NCBI GenBank assembly: GCA_964538515.1
Contig: CAZIEW010000064.1
Location: 1 to 32,860, forward strand
Source of the DNA: CALBZH01 sp964538515
Lineage (GTDB): Bacteria > Desulfobacterota > Syntrophobacteria > Syntrophobacterales > Syntrophobacteraceae
Reading direction: 5' to 3'
Length of the DNA: 32,860 nucleotides
Below the pieces are notes generated by a model. It was given only the letters and a program-made list of their open reading frames with translations, was not told the origin of the DNA and did not search any database. A program made the position numbers and the translations under genes. Positions 16,705-24,548 of the stretch are shown here, piece after piece. The number at the start of each line of letters is the position of its first letter. Within the stretch, counting starts at the first letter, position 1.

Positions 16705-17235
16705 GTGACCAGTGAAAAACGCGTCCTGCTGAAAGCCATCGGGTGCTTGCTCGACTATCCCGACGAGGGTTTTGCCAATCGGCTGGATTCCCTGAAAACG
16801 GTCTTGAGGGCTCTCCCCCCATCGGCAGCTCGCGAGCAGGTTCTTGAGGGAGTCGGGCGCCTCGCCGCCATGGCCCCCATCGTGCTTCAGGAAGAGTACA
16901 CCCGGCTGTTCGATTTCAACCCCGGCATGACTCTGGAGCTTACCTATCACAAATGGGGAGACGAGAAAGATCGGGGCGCCGCCCTGGCCGGGCTGCAGCA
17001 AGTCTACGCAGATGTCGGCTGGCAGTCTGCCACCCGCGAGCTTCCGGACTACCTGCCCCGTGTGCTGGAATTCGTGTCGTTGGCCCCCGACCAGGTCGGC
17101 CGCCGTGTGCTGGATGACTACCGGCATGAGCTGGCCGCCTTGGCGGATCGTGTGGCTGCGACATCGACGATATACGGTCCCATTCTGGACGTGCTTCCGC
17201 GGGTGGCCTTGGATGGAAGCCTCGGCGGGCCTTGA
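16705..17235 (+). CDS. narJ: Nitrate reductase assembly chaperone NarJ
   Basis: 176 residues. NarJ is a cytoplasmic chaperone (TorD/DmsD-like helical fold) that holds apo-NarGH until the molybdenum cofactor and FS0 are in place and the complex docks on NarI; it is not part of the final enzyme. Family marks are LLDYPDEGF near the N terminus, EEYTRLFDFNPGMTLELTYH (about 62-81), the acidic WGDEKDRG, and ELPDYLPRVLEF. GTG start, three bases after the narH stop, with TGGAG upstream. The stop overlaps an ATG at 17235 by one base. At 176 residues it is shorter than E. coli NarJ (236), mainly at the C terminus, but typical for non-enteric members. Confidence 0.92.
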   Translation: MTSEKRVLLKAIGCLLDYPDEGFANRLDSLKTVLRALPPSAAREQVLEGVGRLAAMAPIVLQEEYTRLFDFNPGMTLELTYHKWGDEKDRGAALAGLQQVYADVGWQSATRELPDYLPRVLEFVSLAPDQVGRRVLDDYRHELAALADRVAATSTIYGPILDVLPRVALDGSLGGP

Positions 17236-17249
17236 TGGAGGAGAGGATC

Positions 17250-17954
17250 ATGACCTTCGACTGGAACCTTCTGGCCTTTCTGGTTTTTCCTTACCTTTCT
17301 CTGGCCGTTTTCGTGGTGGGGCATGCCTACCGGACCATGACGGACCCCTTCCACTGGAACGCGCGCTCGAGCGAGCTGCTGGAAAAACAAAGCCTCCGGT
17401 GGCCCTCCCTTTTGTTTCACTACGGGGTGATTTTCACCTTTATCGGGCACTTCGGAGGGCTGCTCATTCCGCAGGCGGTTTACGACCACTTCGGCATCGA
17501 CGGGCAGACGCACACGCGGATCGCCCAAGTCCTGGGGATGCTCTTCGGCGCGGCGGCCTTGCTGGGGAGCGTCGGGCTTCTATGGAGGCGAATCACCAGC
17601 AAACGACTGCTTGCGACCTCCAGCGTCATGGATGTGCTGACGTCCCTCCTCCTCCTGCTGGTGATCGGAATCGGGACGTTCAATGCGTTTTTCGGGCACT
17701 TTTATGTGCTGGACTCGGTCGCTCCGTGGATCCGCTCCATCGTGACCTTCAGACCGGAGCCGCGGCTCTTGGCCCACGTTCCCTGGGCCTACCAGCTGCA
17801 CATCCTGCTCGCCTTTTCCCTCTTCGCCCTGTCGCCGTTCACGCGCTTGATCCACATTTGGAGCGTGCCGGTGCCCTATGCCTTTCGAAGCCACCTGGTG
17901 GTCCGAAGGCGGTGTCCGGATCTTGCTCAAGCCCCACGGCCGATTCGTGAGTAG
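17250..17954 (+). CDS. narI: Respiratory nitrate reductase, gamma subunit NarI
   Basis: 234 residues, five expected membrane helices. NarI is the di-haem cytochrome b that oxidises quinol at the outer face and passes electrons to NarH. The four haem ligands are H57 and H67 (FHYG ... GHFGG) and H184 and H202 (QLHILLAF ... LIHIWSVP), almost the positions of E. coli NarI (56, 66, 187, 205). The start at 17250 was chosen because GGAGGAG lies six bases before it; an in-frame ATG at 17235 overlapping the narJ stop is the alternative and would add five residues. Immediately downstream (15 bases) is the TDT transporter gene. Confidence 0.95.
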   Translation: MTFDWNLLAFLVFPYLSLAVFVVGHAYRTMTDPFHWNARSSELLEKQSLRWPSLLFHYGVIFTFIGHFGGLLIPQAVYDHFGIDGQTHTRIAQVLGMLFGAAALLGSVGLLWRRITSKRLLATSSVMDVLTSLLLLLVIGIGTFNAFFGHFYVLDSVAPWIRSIVTFRPEPRLLAHVPWAYQLHILLAFSLFALSPFTRLIHIWSVPVPYAFRSHLVVRRRCPDLAQAPRPIRE

Positions 17955-17969
17955 GGGAGGAGTGAGCCG

Positions 17970-19064
17970 ATGCAGGAGACAAGCAGGCCGTCCGGCTGGA
18001 TCGGCCAACGGATCGTAGACGGTCTGTCTGATTTTCCCCCCGGTTACTTTGCCATGGTCATGGCGACAGGGATTGTCTCCATCGCCTGTCATCTGCTGGG
18101 ATATCAGCTGCTGTCCCGAGCTCTGGTCTGGCTGAATATCCTGTTCTACGCCGTTCTCTGGGGACTCACGGTGCTGCGTTGCATCTTCCACCGGGATCGC
18201 ATCCTGCGAGATCTCGGGGACCACACCCGGGGAACGGGGTTTTTCACGACCATCGCGGCCACATCCATCCTCGGCAGCCAGGCCGTCATCATCGGGCACG
18301 CTCCCGGCGCAGCGAAGATCCTGTTGGCGGCCGCCATCCTCCTGTGGTTGGTGCTCATCTACACGGTGTTCACGCTTCTCACGGTGCAGCCTCAAAAACC
18401 CAGCCTGGAGCACGGAATCAACGGCACCTGGCTGGTGGCCACCGTTGCGACGCAATCCGTCTCGATTTTAAGCGGCCTGCTTGCTCGGGAAATGGAATCC
18501 GGCCGTGAGCTCTGGCTCTTTCTTTCCCTGTGCCTGTTCTTGATCGGGGCAATGCTCTACCTCATCATCATTGCCCTGATCTTTTACCGCTTCATGTTTT
18601 TCGAGCTCACCCCCAAGAGCCTCGGCCATCCTTATTGGATCAACATGGGCGCTGTCGCCATCACGACCCTGGCCGGGGCCACCTTGATGGCCAACAGCGC
18701 TGAATCGCCCCTCCTGCACAGCCTGCTGCCCTTCACGACCGGTTTCGCGCTGTTTTTCTGGGCGACGGCGACTTGGTGGATCCCTCTGCTCCTGCTGCTG
18801 GGGGGCTGGCGCTTCGTCATTCACCGGGGCGGATTCGACTACGATCCCCAGTACTGGAGCATGGTGTTCCCCCTGGGCATGTACACGACCTGTACGTTTC
18901 GTCTGGCCCAGGTCGCTCACCTGGATTTTCTGATGCCCATTCCCCGGTTCTTCATCTTCGCAGCGCTCCTGGCATGGACGCTCACCACCTTGGGACTCAG
19001 CCGGCAGCTGATCCGGTTCTGTTGCGCTGGTCCCCCTCCGGGAATCAAGACCAGGGCATCCTGA
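17970..19064 (+). CDS. TDT/SLAC1-family membrane transporter
   Basis: 364 residues with about ten hydrophobic segments. It belongs to the tellurite-resistance/dicarboxylate transporter family (TehA, Mae1, plant SLAC1), which are anion channels or carriers. Recognisable elements are DFPPGYFAMVMATGIVSIACHLLG at the N terminus, a phenylalanine-rich pore region, WWIPLLLLLGGWRF, and YDPQYWSMVFPLGMYTTCTF near the C terminus. Start at 17970 with GGAGGAG upstream, 15 bases after narI, so it is probably co-transcribed. No NarK-type nitrate/nitrite carrier is present in the window. Because plant SLAC1 relatives conduct nitrate, a role in nitrate or nitrite movement is attractive but unproven; tellurite or organic acid transport are alternatives. 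Confidence 0.9.
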   Translation: MQETSRPSGWIGQRIVDGLSDFPPGYFAMVMATGIVSIACHLLGYQLLSRALVWLNILFYAVLWGLTVLRCIFHRDRILRDLGDHTRGTGFFTTIAATSILGSQAVIIGHAPGAAKILLAAAILLWLVLIYTVFTLLTVQPQKPSLEHGINGTWLVATVATQSVSILSGLLAREMESGRELWLFLSLCLFLIGAMLYLIIIALIFYRFMFFELTPKSLGHPYWINMGAVAITTLAGATLMANSAESPLLHSLLPFTTGFALFFWATATWWIPLLLLLGGWRFVIHRGGFDYDPQYWSMVFPLGMYTTCTFRLAQVAHLDFLMPIPRFFIFAALLAWTLTTLGLSRQLIRFCCAGPPPGIKTRAS

Positions 19065-19088
19065 CGGTCGGAAGTCGAAGAACCCGGC

Positions 19089-19111
19089 TCTCAGGCAAGA
19101 CTCGCCTGGGA
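19089..19111. terminator. Weak stem-loop between convergent genes
   Basis: An 8-base stem with one G-T pair (TCTCAGGC / GCCTGGGA) and a 7-base loop lies between the end of the TDT transporter and the convergent 46-residue gene. It has no T-run on either side, so it is only a candidate terminator. Confidence 0.35.
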
Positions 19112-19120
19112 TGCAACAAC

Positions 19121-19261
19121 CTAATAGCTCTCTTTTTTGACAATCGTATCCACCCATTGCCCGTCCTTACAGACCAGGCAATACCCTTCGCAGCAAACTT
19201 CAGAACCGTCTGGATGCACAGAGCCATCGGAACGGCAGTCCTTCTTATCGTTGAGCTCCAT
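19121..19261 (-). CDS. Small Cys-rich protein, 46 residues
   Basis: A short frame on the minus strand with a strong ribosome binding site, AAGGAG, six bases before the ATG at 19261. The 46 residues are very polar at the start (MELNDKKDCRSDGSVHPDGSEV) and then carry C23-C24-X3-C28-X2-C31, with a further C9. The last residues are WVDTIVKKESY. Five cysteines in 46 residues, grouped around a C-x-x-C, suggest a small zinc or Fe-S knuckle. There is no signal peptide. It converges with the nar cluster. The family is not recognised beyond a general similarity to small Cys-rich proteins of anaerobes. The start signal and the clean stop support a real gene; function is unknown. Confidence 0.65.
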   Translation of the reverse strand: MELNDKKDCRSDGSVHPDGSEVCCEGYCLVCKDGQWVDTIVKKESY

Positions 19262-19840
19262 GATTCACTCCTTTCCCTGTCCGGAATGGAATCCTTTTCG
19301 CGTGTCTATCTCTCAATAGAAGGTCTTCGTCTCGGAATTCCGTCACCTCCCCTGTCACGTCGCCCTTGTCACCATTTGTCTTTTCGCCTACGCTCTCAAG
19401 GTAATCAACATATCGGGCAACTCAATGACTTGGATAACATTTCGTGAGATATTTGTAATACTCCGGAAATGACTATATGATTTTCCATATCACCGAATCC
19501 TTCCGGCGCGCGTGGGGGAGTGTGCCCCCTTGGCATCTTTGCTGCGCTTTCGATATCATGTCTGATCCCAATGCGCCCAGATCAACGGGTCAGGGTGAGA
19601 AGTGCGGGCGAGCTAGCAGAACTTGATGGACACGACAGTGACATCTCGATCCGCCCGGCTATGACGTTCTCGGCTAGCCCAGTCTCTTCTTCTTTCCCGG
19701 ATTTGCTCGCTCGAGTCCAGGCCGCTGTGCAGCCCCTGAGTCTTTCGAAGGATCTTTCATCCCTCGATTCTGACGCAAAAAGGTCTATATTGGAGAGACC
19801 GGAATGCGCTTTCCGGAGAATTGACAGAGAGGAGCGTGCC
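19262..19840. other. Intergenic region between divergent small genes
   Basis: No gene is supported in these 579 bases. The frame open from 19520 into the next gene has no ribosome binding site and unlikely composition. The region is locally AT-richer around 19400-19500. A possible promoter for the next gene is TCGATT, 16 bases, TATATT (about 19766-19793), a weak match. Confidence 0.4.
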
Positions 19841-20071
19841 ATGAAATATGTTGCTTGTTTGAACAGGTGCATGTTCGCTGGCCTGGAAGGGGTCATCAAC
19901 GAACATATGAACATGATCGTGCTCGGTGGCGTCGTTGGCGGGTTGCTTGGCCTTCTCGGACAAAGCGTCGCCTGGATCGGGCTCGGAGCCGGGGCAGGCG
20001 TGATGCTTGCCTTCTTGTACGGATCCATCCCGCATACGACCGACTGTGTCGACAAATGCCCAGTCGAGTAA
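19841..20071 (+). CDS. Small membrane protein, 76 residues
   Basis: Start at 19841 chosen because GAGAGGAG lies seven bases upstream; a longer in-frame extension back to 19520 is rejected. Sequence features: MKYVACLNRCMFAGLEG at the N terminus with two cysteines, two hydrophobic glycine-rich stretches at about 25-41 (IVLGGVVGGLLGLLG) and 45-61 (AWIGLGAGAGVMLAFLYG), and a C-terminal end with two more cysteines (TTDCVDKCPVE). This suggests a membrane hairpin with both ends on the same side, possibly joined by disulfides or binding a metal. Family not recognised and no operon partner. Confidence 0.6.
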   Translation: MKYVACLNRCMFAGLEGVINEHMNMIVLGGVVGGLLGLLGQSVAWIGLGAGAGVMLAFLYGSIPHTTDCVDKCPVE

Positions 20072-20365
20072 CGTCCATATGCACATGATCAGGCTATTGG
20101 CTCTCGATTGATGCGCTTCCATGGCGCGGCCTAAATGGACGTATCTGGGGGATTCATGGTCTCGGTTACCGGAATCCCTCAGACGTTCCGCTCGCCACCT
20201 CATCAAACAAAGTCTTCGATGCCATGAAGTACCGGGCCGCAGTGAGCGGGCGGCTCTCCGGAAGAAATAGAGATCTGAATCCCGACACTGTCTGCGCTGC
20301 TCCAAAGAGGGGGAATGTGCTTGCGGGAGAATGGCTTCGCTTGAGCTGAAAGGACAAGAAGGAAA

Positions 20366-20773
20366 ATGCGCTTGCTGTTCTGGTATTGTGAGCGATTTGC
20401 TTGGACACCGACCCTGAGGACCCTGGACGACGTTCCGGAGGCGGTGCCCATGACCCTCGAGAAAGCGGTTGTGGCCTTCATCCACGTGGAGCCGCCCGAC
20501 ATGGAGGAAGGGAATTCGGTCGAAACCAAGCTGGTGAAAAACGCCAAATGGCTGGCCAGGAAGTGGGAAACCCAGAAAATCGTCTTGCACTCATTCACCC
20601 ACCTGGGAGAGCGAAAAGCGGATCCGGAGGACGCGAAGGGTCTGATCGATCGCGTGCAGAAGCGATTGGAAACGGCGGGGTACACAGCGGTTCAGACGCC
20701 TTATGGTTACTTCAACGACCTGTCGATCGACGCCCCGGGGCATCCCCTGGCGAGGATATACAAGGAGTTTTAG
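20366..20773 (+). CDS. Free-standing archaeal-type ThrRS editing domain
   Basis: 135 residues, the size of one domain. It follows the editing domain found at the N terminus of archaeal threonyl-tRNA synthetases (DTD-like fold), which removes serine wrongly attached to tRNA-Thr. Similar landmarks: MRLLFWYCERFAW (MRxLxIHxDYxxY in archaea), the strand AVVAFIHVEPPD, KIVLHSFTHLGE (FVYPFAHLSSE), and YGYFNDLSIDAPGHPLA (FGYYKAFKISCKGHPLA). Bacterial ThrRS normally edits with an unrelated N2 domain, so this is an additional trans-acting protein, possibly also a D-aminoacyl-tRNA deacylase. AAGAAGGA lies just before the ATG. It is 119 bases ahead of the peptidoglycan hydrolase gene, with no clear functional link. 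Recognition is by eye. Confidence 0.78.
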   Translation: MRLLFWYCERFAWTPTLRTLDDVPEAVPMTLEKAVVAFIHVEPPDMEEGNSVETKLVKNAKWLARKWETQKIVLHSFTHLGERKADPEDAKGLIDRVQKRLETAGYTAVQTPYGYFNDLSIDAPGHPLARIYKEF

Positions 20774-20891
20774 CGGGGTGACGCGGCCTATTCCGTCGAC
20801 GCGAAAATCTGTCACGGCCTAGCATGCCAAAAATCGCACGGTACTCTCATGGTGAAGGGCAAAACCAAGTCTCTGGTGAAGGAGGGCGATC

Positions 20892-23591
20892 ATGTCAAGA
20901 CTCGAGACGATTGGCGATTTGCAGACGACGATCTTTGAAGCCATGAAAGAGATGTCGGGCAGTATCTTCAAGAGCTGGGACTACTCCAAGGAAGAGGAGT
21001 CCGCCGGGCAGTACCCGGAACATCTTGGCGGCGATCTTGCTGATTTTGCTGCGCTTATCGAAGCGGTCGAACCGCTGAGCCTGGCGAGCGGCACATTGAC
21101 AAAGATCCGGGAGGAGCTGGTCAGTGACATCAAGAACCTTCGAAGAAGCGATGACCCTTTAGAGTTTTTAAACAATCTAAGAGAAGTCCTGCAGATCAGC
21201 GCGCTGCAGGAGGTTCCCGTTGTCCTTCAGAGTCTTGCAAGAACCAGTGTTGACTTGGCTCTTTCTTTTCGTGTCGCATTCTGGCGCCTTCCCAACCAAC
21301 CGCGATCGGAGTATCGGAAAGCTCTCCTGGAATATTTCTTTAATGAGGGTGGCTACAAAACAGTTTCCGGAAAGTCGGTTCAGGCCCCAGGGTTCTTCCG
21401 GACCCTCGACGAAAAGCGCGCATCCTCCGGGGACGACTCGGATGAGCCAAGAGCCATCAAAACAATGCTCAGAGACCTTGAAAAGCAGATAGGAGCCGTA
21501 CGGGAGCTCATCACGGCGGAACGCTTCATTCGAGACACATCCCGTATCTGTGTAGAGGTCACTGGAAACCAGCAGTATGATCTCAAGGCCCGTTATGAAA
21601 CCCTGAAGAAGACGCGAAACGGCAAATTCGTAGGGTGGTTCGACGCTTTCGGTAACCTCGCCGAGGCGTTGGTTTTGTCGGCGGCAGAAACGATCTTGTC
21701 GGGTGCTGGAAATCTGCAATTGAACGAGAAGGTCGTATCGGCGCTCGCCACGTTCTGCTCGGTTTCTGCAAGAAAGGCAATGGAGCATGCCTATCTGGAG
21801 GCGATTGAGATCCCATTGACCGTTCCTGGAACGCTCGGCGGCAGTGATGCTCAACCCGGTGGACCAGGAAAGCCCGTGCCGGAAATCATGATCCACCCCA
21901 GGATCTCCTATCTGGATGACGGTCGTGTGGTGTTGGCTAGAGGGTCCATCGACGACATCGGAGCCAAGACGTACAACAAGACGGCCAACGTTCCCGGGAG
22001 CTACGTGGTCGATCTGCAAAACGATCTCACTGCACTCGGGTTTTGTCCCGGTTTCGCGGATGGCTTTTTCGGCAGCCATACGGAGCAGGCACTTCGAACC
22101 TTTCAAGAGGCTGCCCTCGGAAGCTCCAGGCTGGTGAACGGGCTGGATGTCACGGTCGCGCCCAGCTACACGGGACAGGCTCAAGGAGAGTGTGACGAAG
22201 CCACTCGCAAGGAGCTCGTGGTCTGGCTTCGGAATGGCTACTCCGCGTCTCGGCTCCTCCCGCCGGTCTGGTCACATTTGGCAGAGCCCTTGGAGCAGAA
22301 CGGGATCCCATTCGCCGAGCCAAACTCAGGGCTGTTCTGGCCGGTTTGTACCAGCCATCCGCGCGGGCGTGAGGTGGCTTACAAAGGCGTGAACGGTGTC
22401 ACTTACGGCATGAACGGGCGTCGTTTCCTCGCTGATCGCTCTCCTGACCGATTTCATGTGGGAGTAGACCTCTGGGGTAACGATGGCGACCTCATCGTGG
22501 CGTGCGAGGATGGCAAAATTGTGAACCATTATCACTTCTATCGTGGGGTTCACGCGCTGTTCGTCCAGTGTGACTCGGGGCATGTCATCAACTACGGGGA
22601 GGTGAGGGAGGCCTCTTGGAGTGAATTCGGCCTCGGTATCGGCTCGCGTGTCCAGGCCGGTCAGCCCATCGCCGTTGTGGGACGGATGACACATGATTCC
22701 ATGTGCCACTTCGAGATGTATACGGAAGGAACCAAGGAAAACTGCCGCTATTACATGGGAGCGCCGCCGCCTGCGGCCCTGCGCAACCCGACGCGCTACC
22801 TGCTCCACCTTGCGGCGAAGCCAGCACCGCAAGCCATTCGCCCGGTGCCCGCCGTTGTTCTCACTCCGCTCGACTCCGTAGCACAGCCCTCTCCCGGGGA
22901 GGTGGTTGCCGCGCCATCCCAGACTTTGACTCGGATCGACGGCATGAATTTCACGGAGCTCGATCGGTTTCACAGCGCTTTTCCCGGTGGGGTGCAGTGG
23001 CGCCTCACACGCAACGGAATCGACATGGAAGAAACCGGGATCGAACGGACTCCGGGGACCCCGAGCACGGTCACCAGGATCTGGAATGAGTTCGGCGATT
23101 TCATCAATCGGTGGGCTGGCTTCTACCAGATTCCCTGTGTCTTGATCGTGGCAACCATTGCCACTGAATCGGGAGGCAATCCCGATGCTCTTCGAAAAGA
23201 GCCGGGCTTTATCTCGGACGCCGAAACTCCGGGCCGCATCAGCCCCGGCCTTATGCAAACCCTGATCTCCACGGCTCGTGAGAGTTTGAAGAAGCCGGAC
23301 ATTGATCGGGACTGGCTGCTCGATCCGAACAACTCGATCCAGGCTGGAGCCAGCTACATCGCAGGACAAAGAAAGCAGACCGGGTATGACCCTCCGAAAG
23401 TGGCCTGCGCCTACAATGCGGGAAGCGTCCGCGAAAATGCAGAGCCCGGAAACCGTTGGAAGATGCGTCAGTTTCCCTTGGGGACAGGAGAGCACTGCGA
23501 CCGATTCGTCAAATGGTTCAATGACGCCGTTCACGTTCTGTCGGAACACCCCAAGAAGCCCTCCGTTCCCTACGATGTCTACTTTGTCTAG
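20892..23591 (+). CDS. Large peptidoglycan hydrolase: PG-binding, M23 and lytic transglycosylase
   Basis: 899 residues; start at 20892 with GGAGG six bases upstream. Residues 1-330 are helical and unrecognised. About 365-460 is a peptidoglycan-binding type 1 domain (VVDLQNDLTALGFCPGFADGFFGSHTE). About 480-640 is an M23 LytM-like peptidase with zinc ligands H522, D526 (FHVGVD) and H606 (CHFEM); the usual catalytic H of H-x-H is M604. A proline-rich linker follows. About 735-880 is a lytic transglycosylase with catalytic E759 (IATESGGNP), SPGLMQT, AGASYIAGQ and ACAYNAGS. Together these would cut both peptide stems and glycan strands. There is no signal peptide or membrane segment, so release by a secretion machine, a contractile injection system or phage-like lysis is possible. 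No such machine is encoded nearby. Confidence 0.88.
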   Translation: MSRLETIGDLQTTIFEAMKEMSGSIFKSWDYSKEEESAGQYPEHLGGDLADFAALIEAVEPLSLASGTLTKIREELVSDIKNLRRSDDPLEFLNNLREVLQISALQEVPVVLQSLARTSVDLALSFRVAFWRLPNQPRSEYRKALLEYFFNEGGYKTVSGKSVQAPGFFRTLDEKRASSGDDSDEPRAIKTMLRDLEKQIGAVRELITAERFIRDTSRICVEVTGNQQYDLKARYETLKKTRNGKFVGWFDAFGNLAEALVLSAAETILSGAGNLQLNEKVVSALATFCSVSARKAMEHAYLEAIEIPLTVPGTLGGSDAQPGGPGKPVPEIMIHPRISYLDDGRVVLARGSIDDIGAKTYNKTANVPGSYVVDLQNDLTALGFCPGFADGFFGSHTEQALRTFQEAALGSSRLVNGLDVTVAPSYTGQAQGECDEATRKELVVWLRNGYSASRLLPPVWSHLAEPLEQNGIPFAEPNSGLFWPVCTSHPRGREVAYKGVNGVTYGMNGRRFLADRSPDRFHVGVDLWGNDGDLIVACEDGKIVNHYHFYRGVHALFVQCDSGHVINYGEVREASWSEFGLGIGSRVQAGQPIAVVGRMTHDSMCHFEMYTEGTKENCRYYMGAPPPAALRNPTRYLLHLAAKPAPQAIRPVPAVVLTPLDSVAQPSPGEVVAAPSQTLTRIDGMNFTELDRFHSAFPGGVQWRLTRNGIDMEETGIERTPGTPSTVTRIWNEFGDFINRWAGFYQIPCVLIVATIATESGGNPDALRKEPGFISDAETPGRISPGLMQTLISTARESLKKPDIDRDWLLDPNNSIQAGASYIAGQRKQTGYDPPKVACAYNAGSVRENAEPGNRWKMRQFPLGTGEHCDRFVKWFNDAVHVLSEHPKKPSVPYDVYFV

Positions 23592-23632
23592 GTCGCTGGT
23601 AACGAGCGCATTTTGCCATCGGCGTCAGACAA

Positions 23633-24097
23633 TCACGGCTGCCTCGTGCTTCGCGTCAGTTTGGTGAGCTCTCGGTCGAGCGCGTTGGAGAAGCTTTGTT
23701 TCTCACGCTGGCCAAATGGCTTGGGACCGGGTGTCGTCCCGCCTGCCTCGCGGATGTCTTGCATGAAGTTGCGGATGGAAAGCCGTTCCCGGATGTTTTG
23801 CTCCGTGAACAGCTCGCCGCGGGGATTCAGGACGACGATGCCCTTGGGGACGAGGAGGGAAGCAAGGGGAATATCCTGTGTGACCGCGAGATCGCCGGGC
23901 TGGGCTTGCTGGGCGATGTGCTCGTCGACGGCTTCGGGCTCGACCTCGATGCGGACCGAGCTGAGATAAACGGATTCAGGGAGGCTGATGCGCTTGTTGG
24001 CAACGAACACGGCGATAACGCCCAGACGCTTGGCCGCCCGGATGATCAGGTCTTTGACCGGTCCCGGGCAGGCATCCGCATCGACCCAGAGCTTCAT
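23633..24097 (-). CDS. yaiI: YaiI/YqxD family (UPF0178) protein
   Basis: 154 residues, normal family length (about 150). It starts with the family hallmark MKLWVDADACPGPVKDLI, and later has VTQDIPLASLLVPKG and LNPRGELFTEQNI. The fold is PIN-like, with conserved acidic residues (D6, D8, D84) suggesting metal binding and nuclease-type chemistry, but no activity is established for the family. GGAGG lies eight bases before the ATG on the minus strand. It follows the RRM gene by 87 bases in the same direction and may be transcribed from the cspA promoter. The C-terminal 25 residues are basic and polar and probably disordered. It converges with the peptidoglycan hydrolase gene, 41 bases apart. Confidence 0.92.
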   Translation of the reverse strand: MKLWVDADACPGPVKDLIIRAAKRLGVIAVFVANKRISLPESVYLSSVRIEVEPEAVDEHIAQQAQPGDLAVTQDIPLASLLVPKGIVVLNPRGELFTEQNIRERLSIRNFMQDIREAGGTTPGPKPFGQREKQSFSNALDRELTKLTRSTRQP

Positions 24098-24184
24098 AGG
24101 CGATACCTCCCAAAAGGCCCCTCCCAGAAAAGGACGCCGGGTCGGCGACCAGCCGGATCGCCTCGTGGGCCGCCGCTGTACGAG

Positions 24185-24457
24185 CTAGTACCGTGACCGG
24201 CGCTGCGGTTTTTTGCTGGCGGGCTTGGCCTGGCTGATCTTGATGCTCTGCTCTTTGACCTTGCTTCCGTTGAGGGCTTTAATGGCCTTGTCCGCTTCCG
24301 AGTTGTTGGGCATTTCAACGAACCCGAAGCCCTTGGATTGTCCCGAAAACCTTTCCTTAACGATGTTCACGCTCGCCACTTCGCCGTACTCGGAGAAGAG
24401 CGACTTCAAGTCATCCTCAGTCACATTGTAAGCCAGATTGCCCACATAAAGATTCAT
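24185..24457 (-). CDS. RRM-domain RNA-binding protein
   Basis: 90 residues forming one RNA recognition motif. RNP2 is LYVGNL (3-8) and RNP1 is KGFGFVEM (about 42-49), with the aromatic residues that stack on RNA bases. The tail (SKKPQRRSRY) is short and basic. Such glycine-poor, single-RRM proteins occur in cyanobacteria and deltaproteobacteria, and some respond to cold. GGGAG lies seven bases before the ATG. A 10-base hairpin just upstream separates it from the cold-shock gene, suggesting an internal terminator or attenuator. It probably acts as an RNA chaperone in the cytoplasm; the RNA targets are unknown. Confidence 0.95.
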   Translation of the reverse strand: MNLYVGNLAYNVTEDDLKSLFSEYGEVASVNIVKERFSGQSKGFGFVEMPNNSEADKAIKALNGSKVKEQSIKISQAKPASKKPQRRSRY

Positions 24458-24470
24458 TCATTATCTCCCT

Positions 24471-24503
24471 TAAAAGAACAAGCCGGAGAATCACTCCGGC
24501 TTG
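24471..24503 (-). terminator. Hairpin between cspA and the RRM gene
   Basis: On the minus strand CAAGCCGGAG, loop TGATT, CTCCGGCTTG is a perfect 10-base stem followed by TTCTTTTAA. This has the form of an intrinsic terminator for the cold-shock gene. It ends only a few bases before the ribosome binding site of the RRM gene, so it could also act as an attenuator that lets a fraction of transcripts continue. Confidence 0.7.
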
Positions 24504-24548
24504 CTCTTCCATCGTATGAGTGTCGGGTGCTATGATTTTAAAATTTCG

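Noticed and set aside
19520..19840. Upstream extension of the 76-residue membrane protein
   Set aside because: No ribosome binding site or recognisable sequence; the start at 19841 has a good one.
22326..23549. 407-residue open frame on the minus strand opposite the peptidoglycan hydrolase
   Set aside because: It overlaps intact M23 and transglycosylase domains in the other strand and has no ribosome binding site or known family.
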